A stretch of 64,000 nt of DNA, from the NCBI RefSeq assembly GCF_000308295.2, contig NZ_HG326652.1, positions 2,019,732 to 2,083,731 on the forward strand. Direction: 5' to 3'. Position 1 is the stretch's first letter. Each line of letters opens with the position of its first letter. Below, one piece after another: positions 1 through 8,842 of the stretch. Both the position numbers and the translations under genes were made by a program. The notes under the pieces are model-generated. The model was not told where the DNA came from. It saw only the letters and a list, made by a program, of their open reading frames with translations, and made no database searches. This DNA is from Afipia birgiae 34632. GTDB taxonomy: Bacteria; Pseudomonadota; Alphaproteobacteria; Rhizobiales; Xanthobacteraceae.

Positions 1-93
1 GAAATCGCCTCACTCGCGCCTTATCTGGCCAGTGACGAAAGCGCCTTCACCACCGGCGTGGCCCACGTCATCGATGGCGGCTGGACGCTTTAA
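1..93 (+). CDS. Short-chain dehydrogenase/reductase, C-terminal fragment (cut by window edge)
   Basis: The first 30 codons encode the end of an SDR-family oxidoreductase. The motif EIASLAPYLASDES followed by TTGVAHVIDGGWTL and a TAA stop is the classical SDR C-terminus, where the helix before the last strand and the IDGG loop are conserved. The rest of the gene lies upstream of the window. It is on the same strand as the complete SDR that follows, so two SDR genes stand in tandem. Substrate cannot be told from this fragment. Confidence 0.85.
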   Translation, partial: EIASLAPYLASDESAFTTGVAHVIDGGWTL

Positions 94-106
94 TGGTTTG
101 CCATCG

Positions 107-215
107 CCCTTCGAGGCCGCCGCTCCGCGTCGGCACCTCAGGGTGACGGAGAGAAGGATGCATACCCCGTCATCCTGAGGTGCGAGCGCACTTAGCTCGA
201 GCCTCGAAGGATGAC
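107..215. repeat. Pair of inverted copies of a palindromic intergenic repeat
   Basis: Two related stretches lie between the SDR genes: 107-149 begins CCTTCGAGG and ends CCTCAGGGTGACGG; 169-215 runs GTCATCCTGAGG to CCTCGAAGGATGAC, the opposite orientation. Each is itself an imperfect palindrome. The type (CATCCTTCGAGG...CCTCAGGATGAC) is a familiar dispersed intergenic repeat of alphaproteobacterial genomes. It may fold in the mRNA between the two SDR genes. Confidence 0.75.
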
Positions 216-239
216 GAAACAACAATCGGGAGAAACGCC

Positions 240-986
240 TTGAACAAGATCGATTTGAGCGGACGGTTCGCCGTTGTCACCGGCGGCGCGCAAGGTTTCG
301 GCCGCGCGATCACGGAACGCTTTGCCGCCTCGGGCGCCAAGGTGGCGATCTGGGATTTCGACCAGGCACTTGCGGAAAAAACCGCGAAGGACATTGGATC
401 GGCTGTGACCGTGCTCAAGGTCGACGTCACCGATCCCGCCGCGGTCGAGGCGGCGCGGGACGCAACACTGAAGGCGTTCGGCCGCATCGACATTCTCGTC
501 AACAACGCGGGCATCGCCGGCGTCAACAAGACGGTCGCTGACCTGTCCTACGACGAATGGCGGCAGGTGATGAAGATCAACCTCGACGGCCCCTTCATCT
601 GCTGCCACGCCGTGGTGCCCGTGATGATGAAACAGAACTACGGGCGCATCGTGAATATCGCCTCCATCGCCGGCAAGGAAGGCAACCCGAACGCGTCGCA
701 CTACTCTGCGTCGAAAGCCGGCGTGATCGCGCTGACCAAATCGCTCGGCAAGGAACTGGCCGGCACCGACATTGCGGTCAATGCCGTGACCCCTGCCGCC
801 GCCAAGACCGCGATCTTCGACCAGATGACCCAGCAGCACATCGACTTCATGCTGTCGAAGATCCCGCGCGGACGTTTCCTCAAGGTAGAAGAACTCGCAT
901 CGCTGGTGGCGTGGATGGCCTCCGAGGAATGCCTCTACACCACGGGCGCGGTGTTCGACATCTCGGGCGGCCGCGCGACATACTGA
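240..986 (+). CDS. SDR family NAD(P)-dependent oxidoreductase
   Basis: A 248-residue classical SDR that uses a nicotinamide cofactor to oxidise or reduce a hydroxyl/carbonyl group. Seen are the cofactor-binding TGGAQGFG (14-21), an acidic residue D39 after beta-2 that favours NAD, NNAG (88-91), and the catalytic S142, Y155 and K159 (YSASK). The start is taken as TTG at 240, 6-10 bases after GGGAGAAA; an upstream in-frame ATG at 180 lies inside a palindromic repeat and would add 20 residues that do not look like SDR sequence. It follows another SDR gene on the same strand and converges with the DUF4399 gene, 21 bases away. FabG-like annotation is possible, but the neighbourhood suggests sugar-acid or alcohol metabolism; the substrate is unknown. 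Confidence 0.88.
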   Translation: MNKIDLSGRFAVVTGGAQGFGRAITERFAASGAKVAIWDFDQALAEKTAKDIGSAVTVLKVDVTDPAAVEAARDATLKAFGRIDILVNNAGIAGVNKTVADLSYDEWRQVMKINLDGPFICCHAVVPVMMKQNYGRIVNIASIAGKEGNPNASHYSASKAGVIALTKSLGKELAGTDIAVNAVTPAAAKTAIFDQMTQQHIDFMLSKIPRGRFLKVEELASLVAWMASEECLYTTGAVFDISGGRATY

Positions 987-1007
987 TCCGAATGGACGCA
1001 TCACGAT

Positions 1008-1433
1008 TTATTTGATCGTCACCGTGATCTTCTTCGACACGACTGGCGGATCGAAGGGATAGTGCTTGGCGTCGCCCAGCACTAGCTGAAGCGTATGTTT
1101 TCCGGGCGGCAGCTCGATACGAGCTTCGGTCTGCCCCGCACCAAAGTGAAGATGCGCCTTGTCTTGCGGTATCGGCTCCTTGGGATCGAGCGGCTCGTTC
1201 ACATCGACCAGCAGATGATGATGGCCACTGTTGGCGAAATTGTCGCCCGCGTGAGTCACACCCATATTGCGCAGCCCGAAGCGCGCCCAGAACGCGCCCT
1301 TGATCACTGTGCCATCCTGCGGCCAGACGAAATAGAGATAGGCGTCCTTCGCCGCCGGTACTCCTTGCGCATAGGCGGCGAACGACGTCAACGACAACGC
1401 CGCCGATACGATGATGATCCTGATGGTCTCCAT
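1008..1433 (-). CDS. DUF4399 domain-containing exported protein
   Basis: A 141-residue protein with an N-terminal signal peptide (about 1-22, ending AYAQ). The mature part is a DUF4399 domain: FVWPQDGTVIKGAFWARFGLRNMGV, then a histidine-rich stretch SGHHHLLVDV and the closing HTLQLVLGD...V segment typical of that family. The role of the family is not known; an immunoglobulin-like periplasmic fold is likely. The start ATG has AGGAGG directly upstream. The gene begins 8 bases after the stop of the cyclase/FGE-like gene, so the two are almost certainly cotranscribed. Confidence 0.85.
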   Translation of the reverse strand: METIRIIIVSAALSLTSFAAYAQGVPAAKDAYLYFVWPQDGTVIKGAFWARFGLRNMGVTHAGDNFANSGHHHLLVDVNEPLDPKEPIPQDKAHLHFGAGQTEARIELPPGKHTLQLVLGDAKHYPFDPPVVSKKITVTIK

Positions 1434-1441
1434 GACGCCTC

Positions 1442-2987
1442 CTAACGGGAGAGAGCAACGCGGAAGCCGTGGGTTGGATAGCGCACCGCGACGTCATATC
1501 GATCCCGATTCGCCGGCCGGGCGGACCGCATATCGTTGCGCCACGAGCCTGACCGGATCACGCGCAAGGAACAATCACCGTCGGCGATCCAGGGCGAGCC
1601 GTCGGAGGGCGCGCCCTGATAGTTCTTGTGCCAGCAATCCTCAGCCCACTGGTCGACGCCACCGCCCATGTCGTGGAGCCCGAACGGATTGGCCTTGAGG
1701 CTACCGATCTTCAGCGGCTGCTCGCCGGCAACACCATCGATACAGTTCTTGCAATTGGCCATGCCGGGCCGGAACTGATCACCCCACCAGTATTTTGTCT
1801 GGGTGCCGCCACGCGCGGCGTATTCCCATTCCGCTTCGCTCGGAAGCCGGTAGCTCTTCCCCGTCGCCTGCGCGAGCCACGTGACGAACTGTTTTGCGTC
1901 GTCCCAGCTGATGTCCGTGACTGGAGCTTCCTCCTTCCCTGTGTGCCTTGAAGCCGCAGGCTTTTGCTTCCGCACACTCGTTCCATTCCCGCACGGCGAC
2001 GGGATGCTTGCCGATGGAAAATGGCTTGATCGCAACCTGGTGAACAGGCTTTTCCGTGATGTCATCATTGCTGCCCATCGCAAAACTGCCACCGGGAAGC
2101 GAGACCATCTCAGGCTCCCTGACCGGCTGCGATGAGGGCTGCTTCATCGCCGGCGCTGCTGTCGTGACGGATGTTTTCGGCGTCGTCTGAGGAACCGCAG
2201 GCGCTGGCGGCATCTGAGGAACCGCAGGCGTCGGCGCCGCCTTCGCGACATCTGCAGGAGGCTGGATTGCAACGGGCGGGCGGCTGGTCAATTGGCCGTC
2301 CGGTCGAGCCACGAGATACCAAAGAGCCCCGCCTGCGAGAGCGAAAAGAACAACGGTCGCCGTGACCAACAGTGCAACCACTGGCCGTATGCGGCTCTCT
2401 GTCATTGCCGACGGATCTGGCAACACCCGGTACACCCGCACCGGATCGGTGATGTTTTTGACCTGACGGTCACCGAGTGACTGATAGCCGCAAACGAGCT
2501 TGTGTTTGACTTGCTCATAGATGCCGCCGGAAATGAAAATCTGCCCTGGGGTGGCAATTCCTTCGAGGCGCGCAGCCACATTCACTCCGTCGCCGTACAC
2601 ATCCTCATCTTCAATGATGACGTCGCCGAGATTGACCCCGATACGATATACGATCCAATGCTCGCGCGGCAGCGACGCATTCCGACCGACCATACTTTGC
2701 TGAATGACAATACCGCACCGGACGGCCTCAACCGGACTGTCAAAGATCGCAATGAAGCCATCACCCGTTGTCTTGATCAGCCTGCCGTGATGTTCCGCGA
2801 TGGTCGGCTCAATCAGATCGCGCTCGATACGCTTGACCCGCGCGTAAGTCCCGTCTTCATCGATCTGCATCAGGCGGCTATAGCCCGAGATGTCACCGGC
2901 GATGATAGCCGCGAGGCGGCGCGGTGTCGCGTCGTGCGAACTGTCCCTGTCGTTTCCCGAATGGATGTGACGAATTTCGCCGCGCAT
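1442..2987 (-). pseudogene. Class III adenylate/guanylate cyclase - transmembrane - FGE-like (SUMF1) fusion, frameshifted
   Basis: Read through one frameshift, this is a 514-residue protein. Residues 24-190 are a class III nucleotide cyclase domain with metal-binding D32 (GDISGYS) and D76 (KTTGDG), and [10 protein letters not shown] transmembrane helix follows (203-226), then a Pro/Ala-rich linker (230-290), then a formylglycine-generating-enzyme-like domain ([10 protein letters not shown] ... [11 protein letters not shown] ... [16 protein letters not shown] ... GFRVALSR). Near position 1935-1945, after GFKA, the reading frame must skip one base to reach [10 protein letters not shown]; the total length of 1546 is one more than a multiple of three, as expected for a 1-base insertion. 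The FGE-like part lacks the paired catalytic cysteines of true FGEs near its end (SARPANRDRYD), so it probably binds rather than modifies protein. Could be a sequencing error, a recent pseudogene or, less likely, two proteins. Confidence 0.8.
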
Positions 2988-3186
2988 GCTCCGCGCCTCA
3001 CCATCGAAATACCAAGGCGAGCAACCAGTCTTCTTGCCGCTCCACGGCGGCAGGCGCGAAAACTACGCCTAACACTCCGGTCCGACAATCACCTGAACGG
3101 ACTCGTGCGGTTCCCAATGGGTCAACGCACCTGCCTGATGGTGTGAGGAACCTAATCCATAAAGCTAAGCCGGAGGGTGTCCTCTG

Positions 3187-4503
3187 TCAGTCCGGATCGG
3201 ACTCGTGACCGTGCAGGTACCCTTTGACCTTGGGGTCCGGCATCAACATCGCCGCGAGCAGCGCGATGGCGCACAGTATGGTTACGTACCAGAAGAAACT
3301 CGACTCCATGCCATAGTCCTTGAACCACAGCGCGACGTATTCAGCCGATCCGCCGAACAAGGCGTTTGCGATGGCATAGGCAAAGCCGACACTGAGCGCC
3401 CTCACCTCGGGCGGAAACATCTCCGCTTTCACAACACCGCTGATCGACGTGTAGAGCGAGACAATCGCCAGCGCGAGCACGATCAGGATGTAAGCCATAT
3501 AAGGACTGGTCACCCCGCCGATGGCATACATCAGCGGAACGACGCAGACCGTCGCGAGTACGCCGAACATCCGCATCTGCGTCCGGCGCCCGATCCTGTC
3601 CGACAGCGCGCCGAATGGCGGCTGCATGATCATGTAGGTGAACAGCACCGCGCTCATGACAACATTGACGGTGCGGTGGTCCATATGCGCCGAATTCACC
3701 AGATACTTCTGCATATATGTGGTGAACGTGTAGAAGATCAGCGATCCACCCGCGGTATACCCGAGCACGAGCAGGAACGGCTTCAGGTGATGGGTGAAGA
3801 TGGTGCGCAGCGAATCCGCGCCTTCCTTGGAGCGGCTCTTCTCGGACGACGTCTCGTGCAGCGACATTCGCAGGTACAGCGCGACGACCGCACACAGCGC
3901 GCCGATCAGGAACGGAATACGCCAGCCCCACGCGCGCAGATCCTCATCCGACATCGAAAGCTGAACGACAAGCACGACGAGCGACGCCAGCAATTGTCCG
4001 CCGATCAGCGTGACATACTGGAACGATGCGTAGAAACCGCGCTTGCCCGGAAGCGAGACCTCGCTCATGTAGGTTGCGGTCGTGCCATATTCGCCACCGA
4101 CCGAAAGCCCCTGCACCATCCGCGCCAACAGCAGCAGGATCGGCGCCGCGACGCCAATGGTGTCATGGGTCGGCAGCAGGCCGATGGCGAGCGAGCCGCC
4201 GCACATCATCAGAATGGACGTGACCATCGATGTCTTGCGGTCGTACCTGTCGGCGACCGTGCCGAAAATATAGCCGCCGATCGGCCGCATCAGAAAGCCG
4301 ATGGCAAACACCGCCGCCGTCTGGAGCAACTGCGTCGTCTGGCTGCCTGCAGGAAAGAATGCGTGGGCGAAATAAAGCGCCGTGAACGCGTAAGCGTAGA
4401 AATCGTACCACTCGACGAGGTTTCCGGAGGAACTTCCGACGATTGCCTATATCCGGCGGCGGCGATCCGCGTGTTCTTCCGCCGTCAACGTCATGGTGCT
4501 CAT
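3187..4503 (-). pseudogene. MFS transporter (metabolite:H+ symporter type) with an in-frame amber codon
   Basis: A 12-helix major facilitator of the MHS group (proline/betaine, alpha-ketoglutarate or shikimate permease type): [10 protein letters not shown] in helix 1, [21 protein letters not shown] between helices 2 and 3 (loop G-x-x-x-D-R-x-x-R-K), and [14 protein letters not shown] late in the protein. The reading frame from ATG 4503 (GGAGAG upstream) is MSTMTLTAEEHADRRRRI, then TAG (4447-4449) as codon 19, then [16 protein letters not shown]. In relatives this position is normally tryptophan, so TGG to TAG is the simplest change. Re-initiation at an internal codon (for example TTG 4329) would lose helix 1 and the start of helix 2. 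The gene starts 49 bases after the IlvD/Edd-type dehydratase and is the last gene of the sugar-acid operon, for which it would be a second uptake route. Confidence 0.82.
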
Positions 4504-4552
4504 TCATTCTCTCCGTTAGAGAACCGGTCGGAACGAATGATCTTCGCCAGAT

Positions 4553-6271
4553 CTACCGCTTAGGTCCAGCGGGACCCGCACGCCGCATGAAATCGAAATC
4601 GCAGCCCTCGTCGGCCTGCGTGATGGTTTCGTGAAACAGATGTGCGTATCCCCGCGCGGCCCATTCCGGGGCCGATGGCTTCGGCAATACGCGCTGACGC
4701 AGCGTCAGTTCGACCTCATCAACGAGAAGATCGATGCGTCGTTTTGAGACATCGAGCCGGATCATATCGCCGGTCTGCACCAGCGCCAGCGGCCCTCCGA
4801 CTGCGGATTCCGGCGTGATGTGCAGCACGATCGTGCCGAAGGCCGTTCCGCTCATGCGCGCATCGGAAATACGCACCATATCCTTGACGCCGGTGCGCAA
4901 GATCTTCTGCGGGATCGGCAGATAGCCGGCCTCCGGCATGCCCGGCGCACCCTTCGGCCCGGCATTGCGCAACACCAGCACATCGTCAGCCTTCACATCG
5001 AGATTCGGATCGTCGACGCGTAACGTCATATCTTCGACGGATTCGAACACCACCGCGCGCCCGGTGTGCTGCAGCAGCTTGGGCGTCGCCGCCGACTGCT
5101 TGATGATCGCGCCGCGCGGCGCGAGATTGCCGTGCAGCACGGCCATTGCGCCCTCGCGGTTGATCGGATTATCGCGCGACCGGATCGCGTCCTGTCCCGG
5201 AACTTCCTCAGCATTGGCGACGACATCACGCAACGTGCCGCCGGCCACCGTCTTCTGATCGAGATCAATCAGGCCGCCGAGCTGCTTCATCAGCTTCGGC
5301 ACGCCGCCCGCATGATGGAAATGCTCCATGTAATGCGAGCCCGAGGGCTTGAGATCGATCAGCACGGGCACATCGCGGCCCAGCTGATCGAACGCGGCGA
5401 GATCGATCCGGTGTTCGGTCCGATTGGCTATTGCCGTCAGATGGATCAGCCCGTTGGTCGATCCGCCGATGGCTTGCAGCACCACCTGCGCGTTGCGAAA
5501 CGCGGCTGGAGTCAAAAGTTCGCTCGGGCGCGGCCCGCCGGCCGCCGCCATCTCGGCGGCGCGCTTGCCGCTGAGCTCAGCCGAACGCACACGCTCGGAG
5601 TGCGGCGCGGGTATCGTCGCACTCATCGGCAGCGACAGTCCGAGCGTTTCGGTGATGCACGCCATGGTGCTGGCGGTGCCCATCACCATGCAGGTGCCGA
5701 CCGACGGCGCGAGACGGCCGTTGACCGCCTCGATCTCCGCCTCATCGATTTCGCCGGCGCGGAATTTTCCCCACATGCGGCGGCAGTCGGTGCAGGCGCC
5801 CAGCACCTCGCCCTTATGATGACCAACCACCATCGGCCCCACCGGGATGACCACGGTGGGCAAGTCAGCGCTCACGGCGGCCATGATCTGCGCTGGCAAG
5901 GTCTTGTCGCAGCCGCCGATCACGACCACGGCGTCCATCGGCTGGGCGCGGATCATCTCCTCGGTATCCATCGCCATCAGATTGCGCAGGTACATCGAGG
6001 TCGGATAAGAAAAACTCTCGGCGATAGAAATGGTCGGAAACACCATCGGCATCGCGCCGGCCAGCATGACGCCACGCTTCACGGCTTCGATGAGCTGCGG
6101 GACATTGCCGTGGCAGGGGTTGTAATCGCTGTAGGTGTTGGTGATACCGACAATGGGACGCTCCAGCGCGTCGTCGGAGTAGCCCATCGCCTTGATGAAG
6201 GCCTTGCGCAGGAACAGCGAAAATCCCGGATCGCCGTAGCTGGTCAGCCCCTTCTTGAGACCCTTGGTCAT
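4553..6271 (-). CDS. IlvD/Edd family dehydratase (aldonate/sugar-acid dehydratase)
   Basis: A 572-residue [Fe-S] dehydratase that removes water from a polyhydroxy acid to give a 2-keto-3-deoxy acid. The three cluster ligands of the family are visible: C53 (NPCHGN), C120 (GGCDKT) and C193 (GTCM); GACTDC, APHSE and GGSTNGLIHL are also family motifs. Length and sequence resemble arabonate/xylonate/galactonate dehydratases more than biosynthetic IlvD. The start is ATG 6271 with GACGGGA upstream; a GTG 33 bases earlier lacks a good ribosome site. It lies in an operon with a UxaA-type dehydratase, an HpcH/HpaI aldolase, a dehydrogenase and ABC genes, which supports a catabolic sugar-acid role over valine/isoleucine synthesis. 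Exact substrate is not readable. Confidence 0.88.
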   Translation of the reverse strand: MTKGLKKGLTSYGDPGFSLFLRKAFIKAMGYSDDALERPIVGITNTYSDYNPCHGNVPQLIEAVKRGVMLAGAMPMVFPTISIAESFSYPTSMYLRNLMAMDTEEMIRAQPMDAVVVIGGCDKTLPAQIMAAVSADLPTVVIPVGPMVVGHHKGEVLGACTDCRRMWGKFRAGEIDEAEIEAVNGRLAPSVGTCMVMGTASTMACITETLGLSLPMSATIPAPHSERVRSAELSGKRAAEMAAAGGPRPSELLTPAAFRNAQVVLQAIGGSTNGLIHLTAIANRTEHRIDLAAFDQLGRDVPVLIDLKPSGSHYMEHFHHAGGVPKLMKQLGGLIDLDQKTVAGGTLRDVVANAEEVPGQDAIRSRDNPINREGAMAVLHGNLAPRGAIIKQSAATPKLLQHTGRAVVFESVEDMTLRVDDPNLDVKADDVLVLRNAGPKGAPGMPEAGYLPIPQKILRTGVKDMVRISDARMSGTAFGTIVLHITPESAVGGPLALVQTGDMIRLDVSKRRIDLLVDEVELTLRQRVLPKPSAPEWAARGYAHLFHETITQADEGCDFDFMRRAGPAGPKR

Positions 6272-6368
6272 CGTGATTCCCGTCGCATTGATTTGCGGCG
6301 GCACATTAGAAGCATTTCAACAGCCTGGCAAAGCAGCCGTTACATCGTTGCTCCGAGCACCCGGCGCG

Positions 6369-7892
6369 CTACATCGTAGCGCCTAATACCCAAGGCGCAA
6401 ACTCCGCCGCGCCGAAATCAAAAGCCTCGCTCTTGGTCTGCTCGCCGGAGGCCACCCGCAGGATCAGCTCGAAAATGCGCTGGCCGCATTGCTGAACGGT
6501 TTCGTCGCCGTCGAGGATGGTTCCGCAATTGACATCCATATCGTCTTCCATGCGGCGGAACATCGGCGTGTTGGTCGCCAGCTTGATCGACGGCGACGGC
6601 TTGCAGCCGAACACGCTGCCGCGTCCCGTCGTGAAACAGACGAGGTTCGCGCCGCCCGCCACCTGCCCGGTCGCGGCCACCGGATCAAAGCCCGGCGTGT
6701 CCATGAAAGTGAAACCCTTCTTGGTCACCGGCTCGGCATACCCCACCACATCCACAAGGTTGGTGCTGCCGGCCTTGGCCATCGCACCAAGGGACTTTTC
6801 CAGAATGGTGGTGAGCCCGCCAGCCTTATTCCCGGGGCTGGGATTGGAATCCATCTCCGCGCCGTTGCGCTGGGTGTAGTCCTCCCACCAGCGCATCAGC
6901 GCGACCAGCTTCTCCCCGACTTCCGGGCTGACCGCGCGGCGTGTGAGAAGATGTTCCGCGCCATAGGTCTCGGGCGTCTCCGACAGGATCACCGAGCCGC
7001 CATGCCGCACCAGCAGATCGCTGGCCGCGCCCAGCGCCGGATTGGCCGACACACCGGAGTAACCATCCGAGCCACCGCATTGAAGCGCGACCATCAATTC
7101 GCTCGCCGGACACGGCTCGCGTTTGATGTTGTTGGATTCCGCCAGCACTTCGCGCACGAACGCGACCGCCTTCTCAACCGTCTTGCGCGAGCCGCCGACG
7201 TCCTGAATGTCGAGCGACCGCAAACGCCCCGCGAGTCTCTGTTCTTCGAGAAAACCGCCGATCTGGTTCATCTCGCAGCCGAGACCGAGAATGATCACAT
7301 GCGAGAAGTTCACATGCCGCGCATAGCCACCGAGCGTCCGCCGCAGCACCGTCAGCGGCTCAAGCTGCGTCATGCCGCAGCCGGTCTTGTGGGTCAGCGC
7401 GACAACCCCATCCACATTGGGAAACGCCGCCAGCGGATCGTGACCGGTGAACGGATTCTTCTTGAACACGTCGGCGACGAGACCCGCGACATGCGCGCTG
7501 CAGTTCACCGAGGTGAGAATGCCGATGTAGTTTCGCGTCGCCACGCGCCCGTCCGGACGGCGAATGCCCTGAAACGTCGCGGGCAGATCGAAGTTCGGCG
7601 TCGGCTTGACGTCGACGCCATACGCATAATCCTTCGAGAACTCGCCCATGCCGATATTCTGCACATGGACATGCTGACCCGGACCAATCGGCACAGTGGC
7701 AAAGCCGATGATCTGACCGTAACGCTTGACGGGTTCCCCCATCGCAATGGGTTTCACCGCCACCTTGTGTCCTGCAGGAATCCGTTCGGCCGCAGCCACG
7801 CCCGGCGCGACCTCTGCGCCCGGCAACAGCGCCGTCCGCGCGATCACCACGCTGTCATCGGAATGCAGACGGATCACGGGTGTCGGGGCCAT
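6369..7892 (-). CDS. UxaA-type altronate/galactarate dehydratase
   Basis: A 507-residue fused dehydratase. The N-terminal 90 residues are an SAF domain (GHKVAVKPIAMGEPVKRYGQIIGFA), and the rest is the GarD/UxaA catalytic part with RNYIGILTSVNCSAHVA, HKTGCGM, LGLGCEMNQI, LQCGGSDGYSGVSANPA and the late NCGTILDG. Such enzymes dehydrate altronate, galactarate or related hexonates and use a metal ion held by His/Cys residues. It sits 81 bases downstream of the aldolase and 97 upstream of the IlvD/Edd-type gene. Having two unrelated dehydratases in one operon suggests either two substrates or a two-step pathway. Altronate, D-galactarate and sulfolactate-type (SuyB-like) activities cannot be told apart by eye. 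Confidence 0.85.
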   Translation of the reverse strand: MAPTPVIRLHSDDSVVIARTALLPGAEVAPGVAAAERIPAGHKVAVKPIAMGEPVKRYGQIIGFATVPIGPGQHVHVQNIGMGEFSKDYAYGVDVKPTPNFDLPATFQGIRRPDGRVATRNYIGILTSVNCSAHVAGLVADVFKKNPFTGHDPLAAFPNVDGVVALTHKTGCGMTQLEPLTVLRRTLGGYARHVNFSHVIILGLGCEMNQIGGFLEEQRLAGRLRSLDIQDVGGSRKTVEKAVAFVREVLAESNNIKREPCPASELMVALQCGGSDGYSGVSANPALGAASDLLVRHGGSVILSETPETYGAEHLLTRRAVSPEVGEKLVALMRWWEDYTQRNGAEMDSNPSPGNKAGGLTTILEKSLGAMAKAGSTNLVDVVGYAEPVTKKGFTFMDTPGFDPVAATGQVAGGANLVCFTTGRGSVFGCKPSPSIKLATNTPMFRRMEDDMDVNCGTILDGDETVQQCGQRIFELILRVASGEQTKSEAFDFGAAEFAPWVLGATM

Positions 7893-7940
7893 GGCTATCG
7901 TCCTTGTTGGCTTTGGCTCGGCTCTGACGTTTTCTCTCTT

Positions 7941-7966
7941 ACCTCTCCCCGTTTACGGGGAGAGGT
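7941..7966. repeat. Perfect 12-bp hairpin inside the sugar-acid operon
   Basis: ACCTCTCCCCGT (7941-7952) pairs perfectly with ACGGGGAGAGGT (7955-7966). The same stem occurs in the longer repeat at 22704-22844, so it is one unit of a dispersed repeat. It falls directly after the aldolase stop codon and before the UxaA-type gene and may trim or partly terminate the operon mRNA; no U-tract follows on the minus strand. Confidence 0.75.
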
Positions 7967-7973
7967 TAAGAAC

Positions 7974-8750
7974 TTACGCCTTACCGCCGGAGTTCTTCCG
8001 CGTCTCCGTGATGTGGCTCTTGGCGGACATCGCCAGCAACCCGCTGTCGTTCAGGATTGTCACCAGCTTGAAGCCGCGTTCAATGGCGAGCGCGGCCCCT
8101 GCTGCGCCGCTGCAATGGATGCCGGGGAAAATGCCGCGCTTATCGCATTCCTTCACGATCCGCTCATAGATCTTGATGATCTCCGGCTCGGTTCGATCGA
8201 GTGTCGGATGAAGGCCGTAGGAGAAACCGAGATCGGACGGGCCGATGTAGACGCCTGCGACGCCCTTCACGTCCAGGATCGACTCGAGGTTCTCGACCGC
8301 TGTTTTCGTCTCGATCATCGGAATGCACAGCGTCTCGTCGTTGGCGGTCTGCTGATAGGTGCCTGCGGAGCCATACATCATGGCGCGGATCGGGCCGTTG
8401 CTGCGGGTGCCGTGCGGCGGATACTTCGCATACTGCACAAAGCGCTCGGCTTCCTCTTTCGTGTTGATCATCGGGCAGATTACGCCATAAGCGCCGCCGT
8501 CGAGCACCTTGCCGATAATGCCGGGCTCATTCCACGGCACGCGCACCATCGGCGTGACCGGATGCGCCTGCATCGCCTGGAAGCACTGGATCATCGACTG
8601 ATAGTCCTGCACGCCATGCTGCATATCGACCGTGATGCTGTCGAAGCCGCATTGCGCCATCACCTCGGCGGAGAAGCCGGAGGGGATCGCAAGCCAGCCG
8701 TTGACCACCACCTTGCCGGCAGCCCAGATTTCCTTGACCTTGTTTGCCAT
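7974..8750 (-). CDS. HpcH/HpaI family aldolase (2-keto-3-deoxy acid aldolase type)
   Basis: A 258-residue class II pyruvate-dependent aldolase. Motifs expected for metal and pyruvate binding are in place: H45 (VDMQHG), R70 (MVRVPWNEP), E147 (IPMIET) and D173 (IGPSDLG). The family cleaves 4-hydroxy-2-oxo acids or 2-keto-3-deoxy sugar acids to pyruvate and an aldehyde. The start is ATG 8750 with GGGAAA upstream; a start 84 bases earlier is possible but would add a poor, non-conserved tail. Located after the Ldh2-type dehydrogenase and before the UxaA-type dehydratase; it would supply the C-C cleavage step of the pathway. Confidence 0.88.
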   Translation of the reverse strand: MANKVKEIWAAGKVVVNGWLAIPSGFSAEVMAQCGFDSITVDMQHGVQDYQSMIQCFQAMQAHPVTPMVRVPWNEPGIIGKVLDGGAYGVICPMINTKEEAERFVQYAKYPPHGTRSNGPIRAMMYGSAGTYQQTANDETLCIPMIETKTAVENLESILDVKGVAGVYIGPSDLGFSYGLHPTLDRTEPEIIKIYERIVKECDKRGIFPGIHCSGAAGAALAIERGFKLVTILNDSGLLAMSAKSHITETRKNSGGKA

Positions 8751-8842
8751 TCGTTGGTTTCCCGTTTCTGTTCTGATTGTTGTTGCTTGATTTGGGCGCG
8801 GGTTATGCATGGGCAGCCCTCCGGCTAACCGCAATCCTCGGC

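Noticed and set aside
1442-2987. Programmed frameshifting in the cyclase/FGE-like gene
   Set aside because: No convincing slippery heptamer or downstream pseudoknot is seen at 1920-1960; a simple 1-base indel is more likely.
4447-4449. Amber codon read as pyrrolysine or other recoding
   Set aside because: The position is a conserved Trp in a membrane transporter and no recoding machinery is indicated; mutation or sequencing error is simpler.
5066-6379. A 437-codon open frame on the plus strand opposite the IlvD/Edd-type dehydratase
   Set aside because: Composition (Arg/His-rich) and lack of motifs show it is a shadow of the dehydratase gene.
6489-8828. A 779-codon open frame on the plus strand opposite the UxaA-type and aldolase genes
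   Set aside because: It runs antisense to two clear enzyme genes, is very rich in Arg/His/Ala and has no domain; it is a by-product of high-GC codon use.
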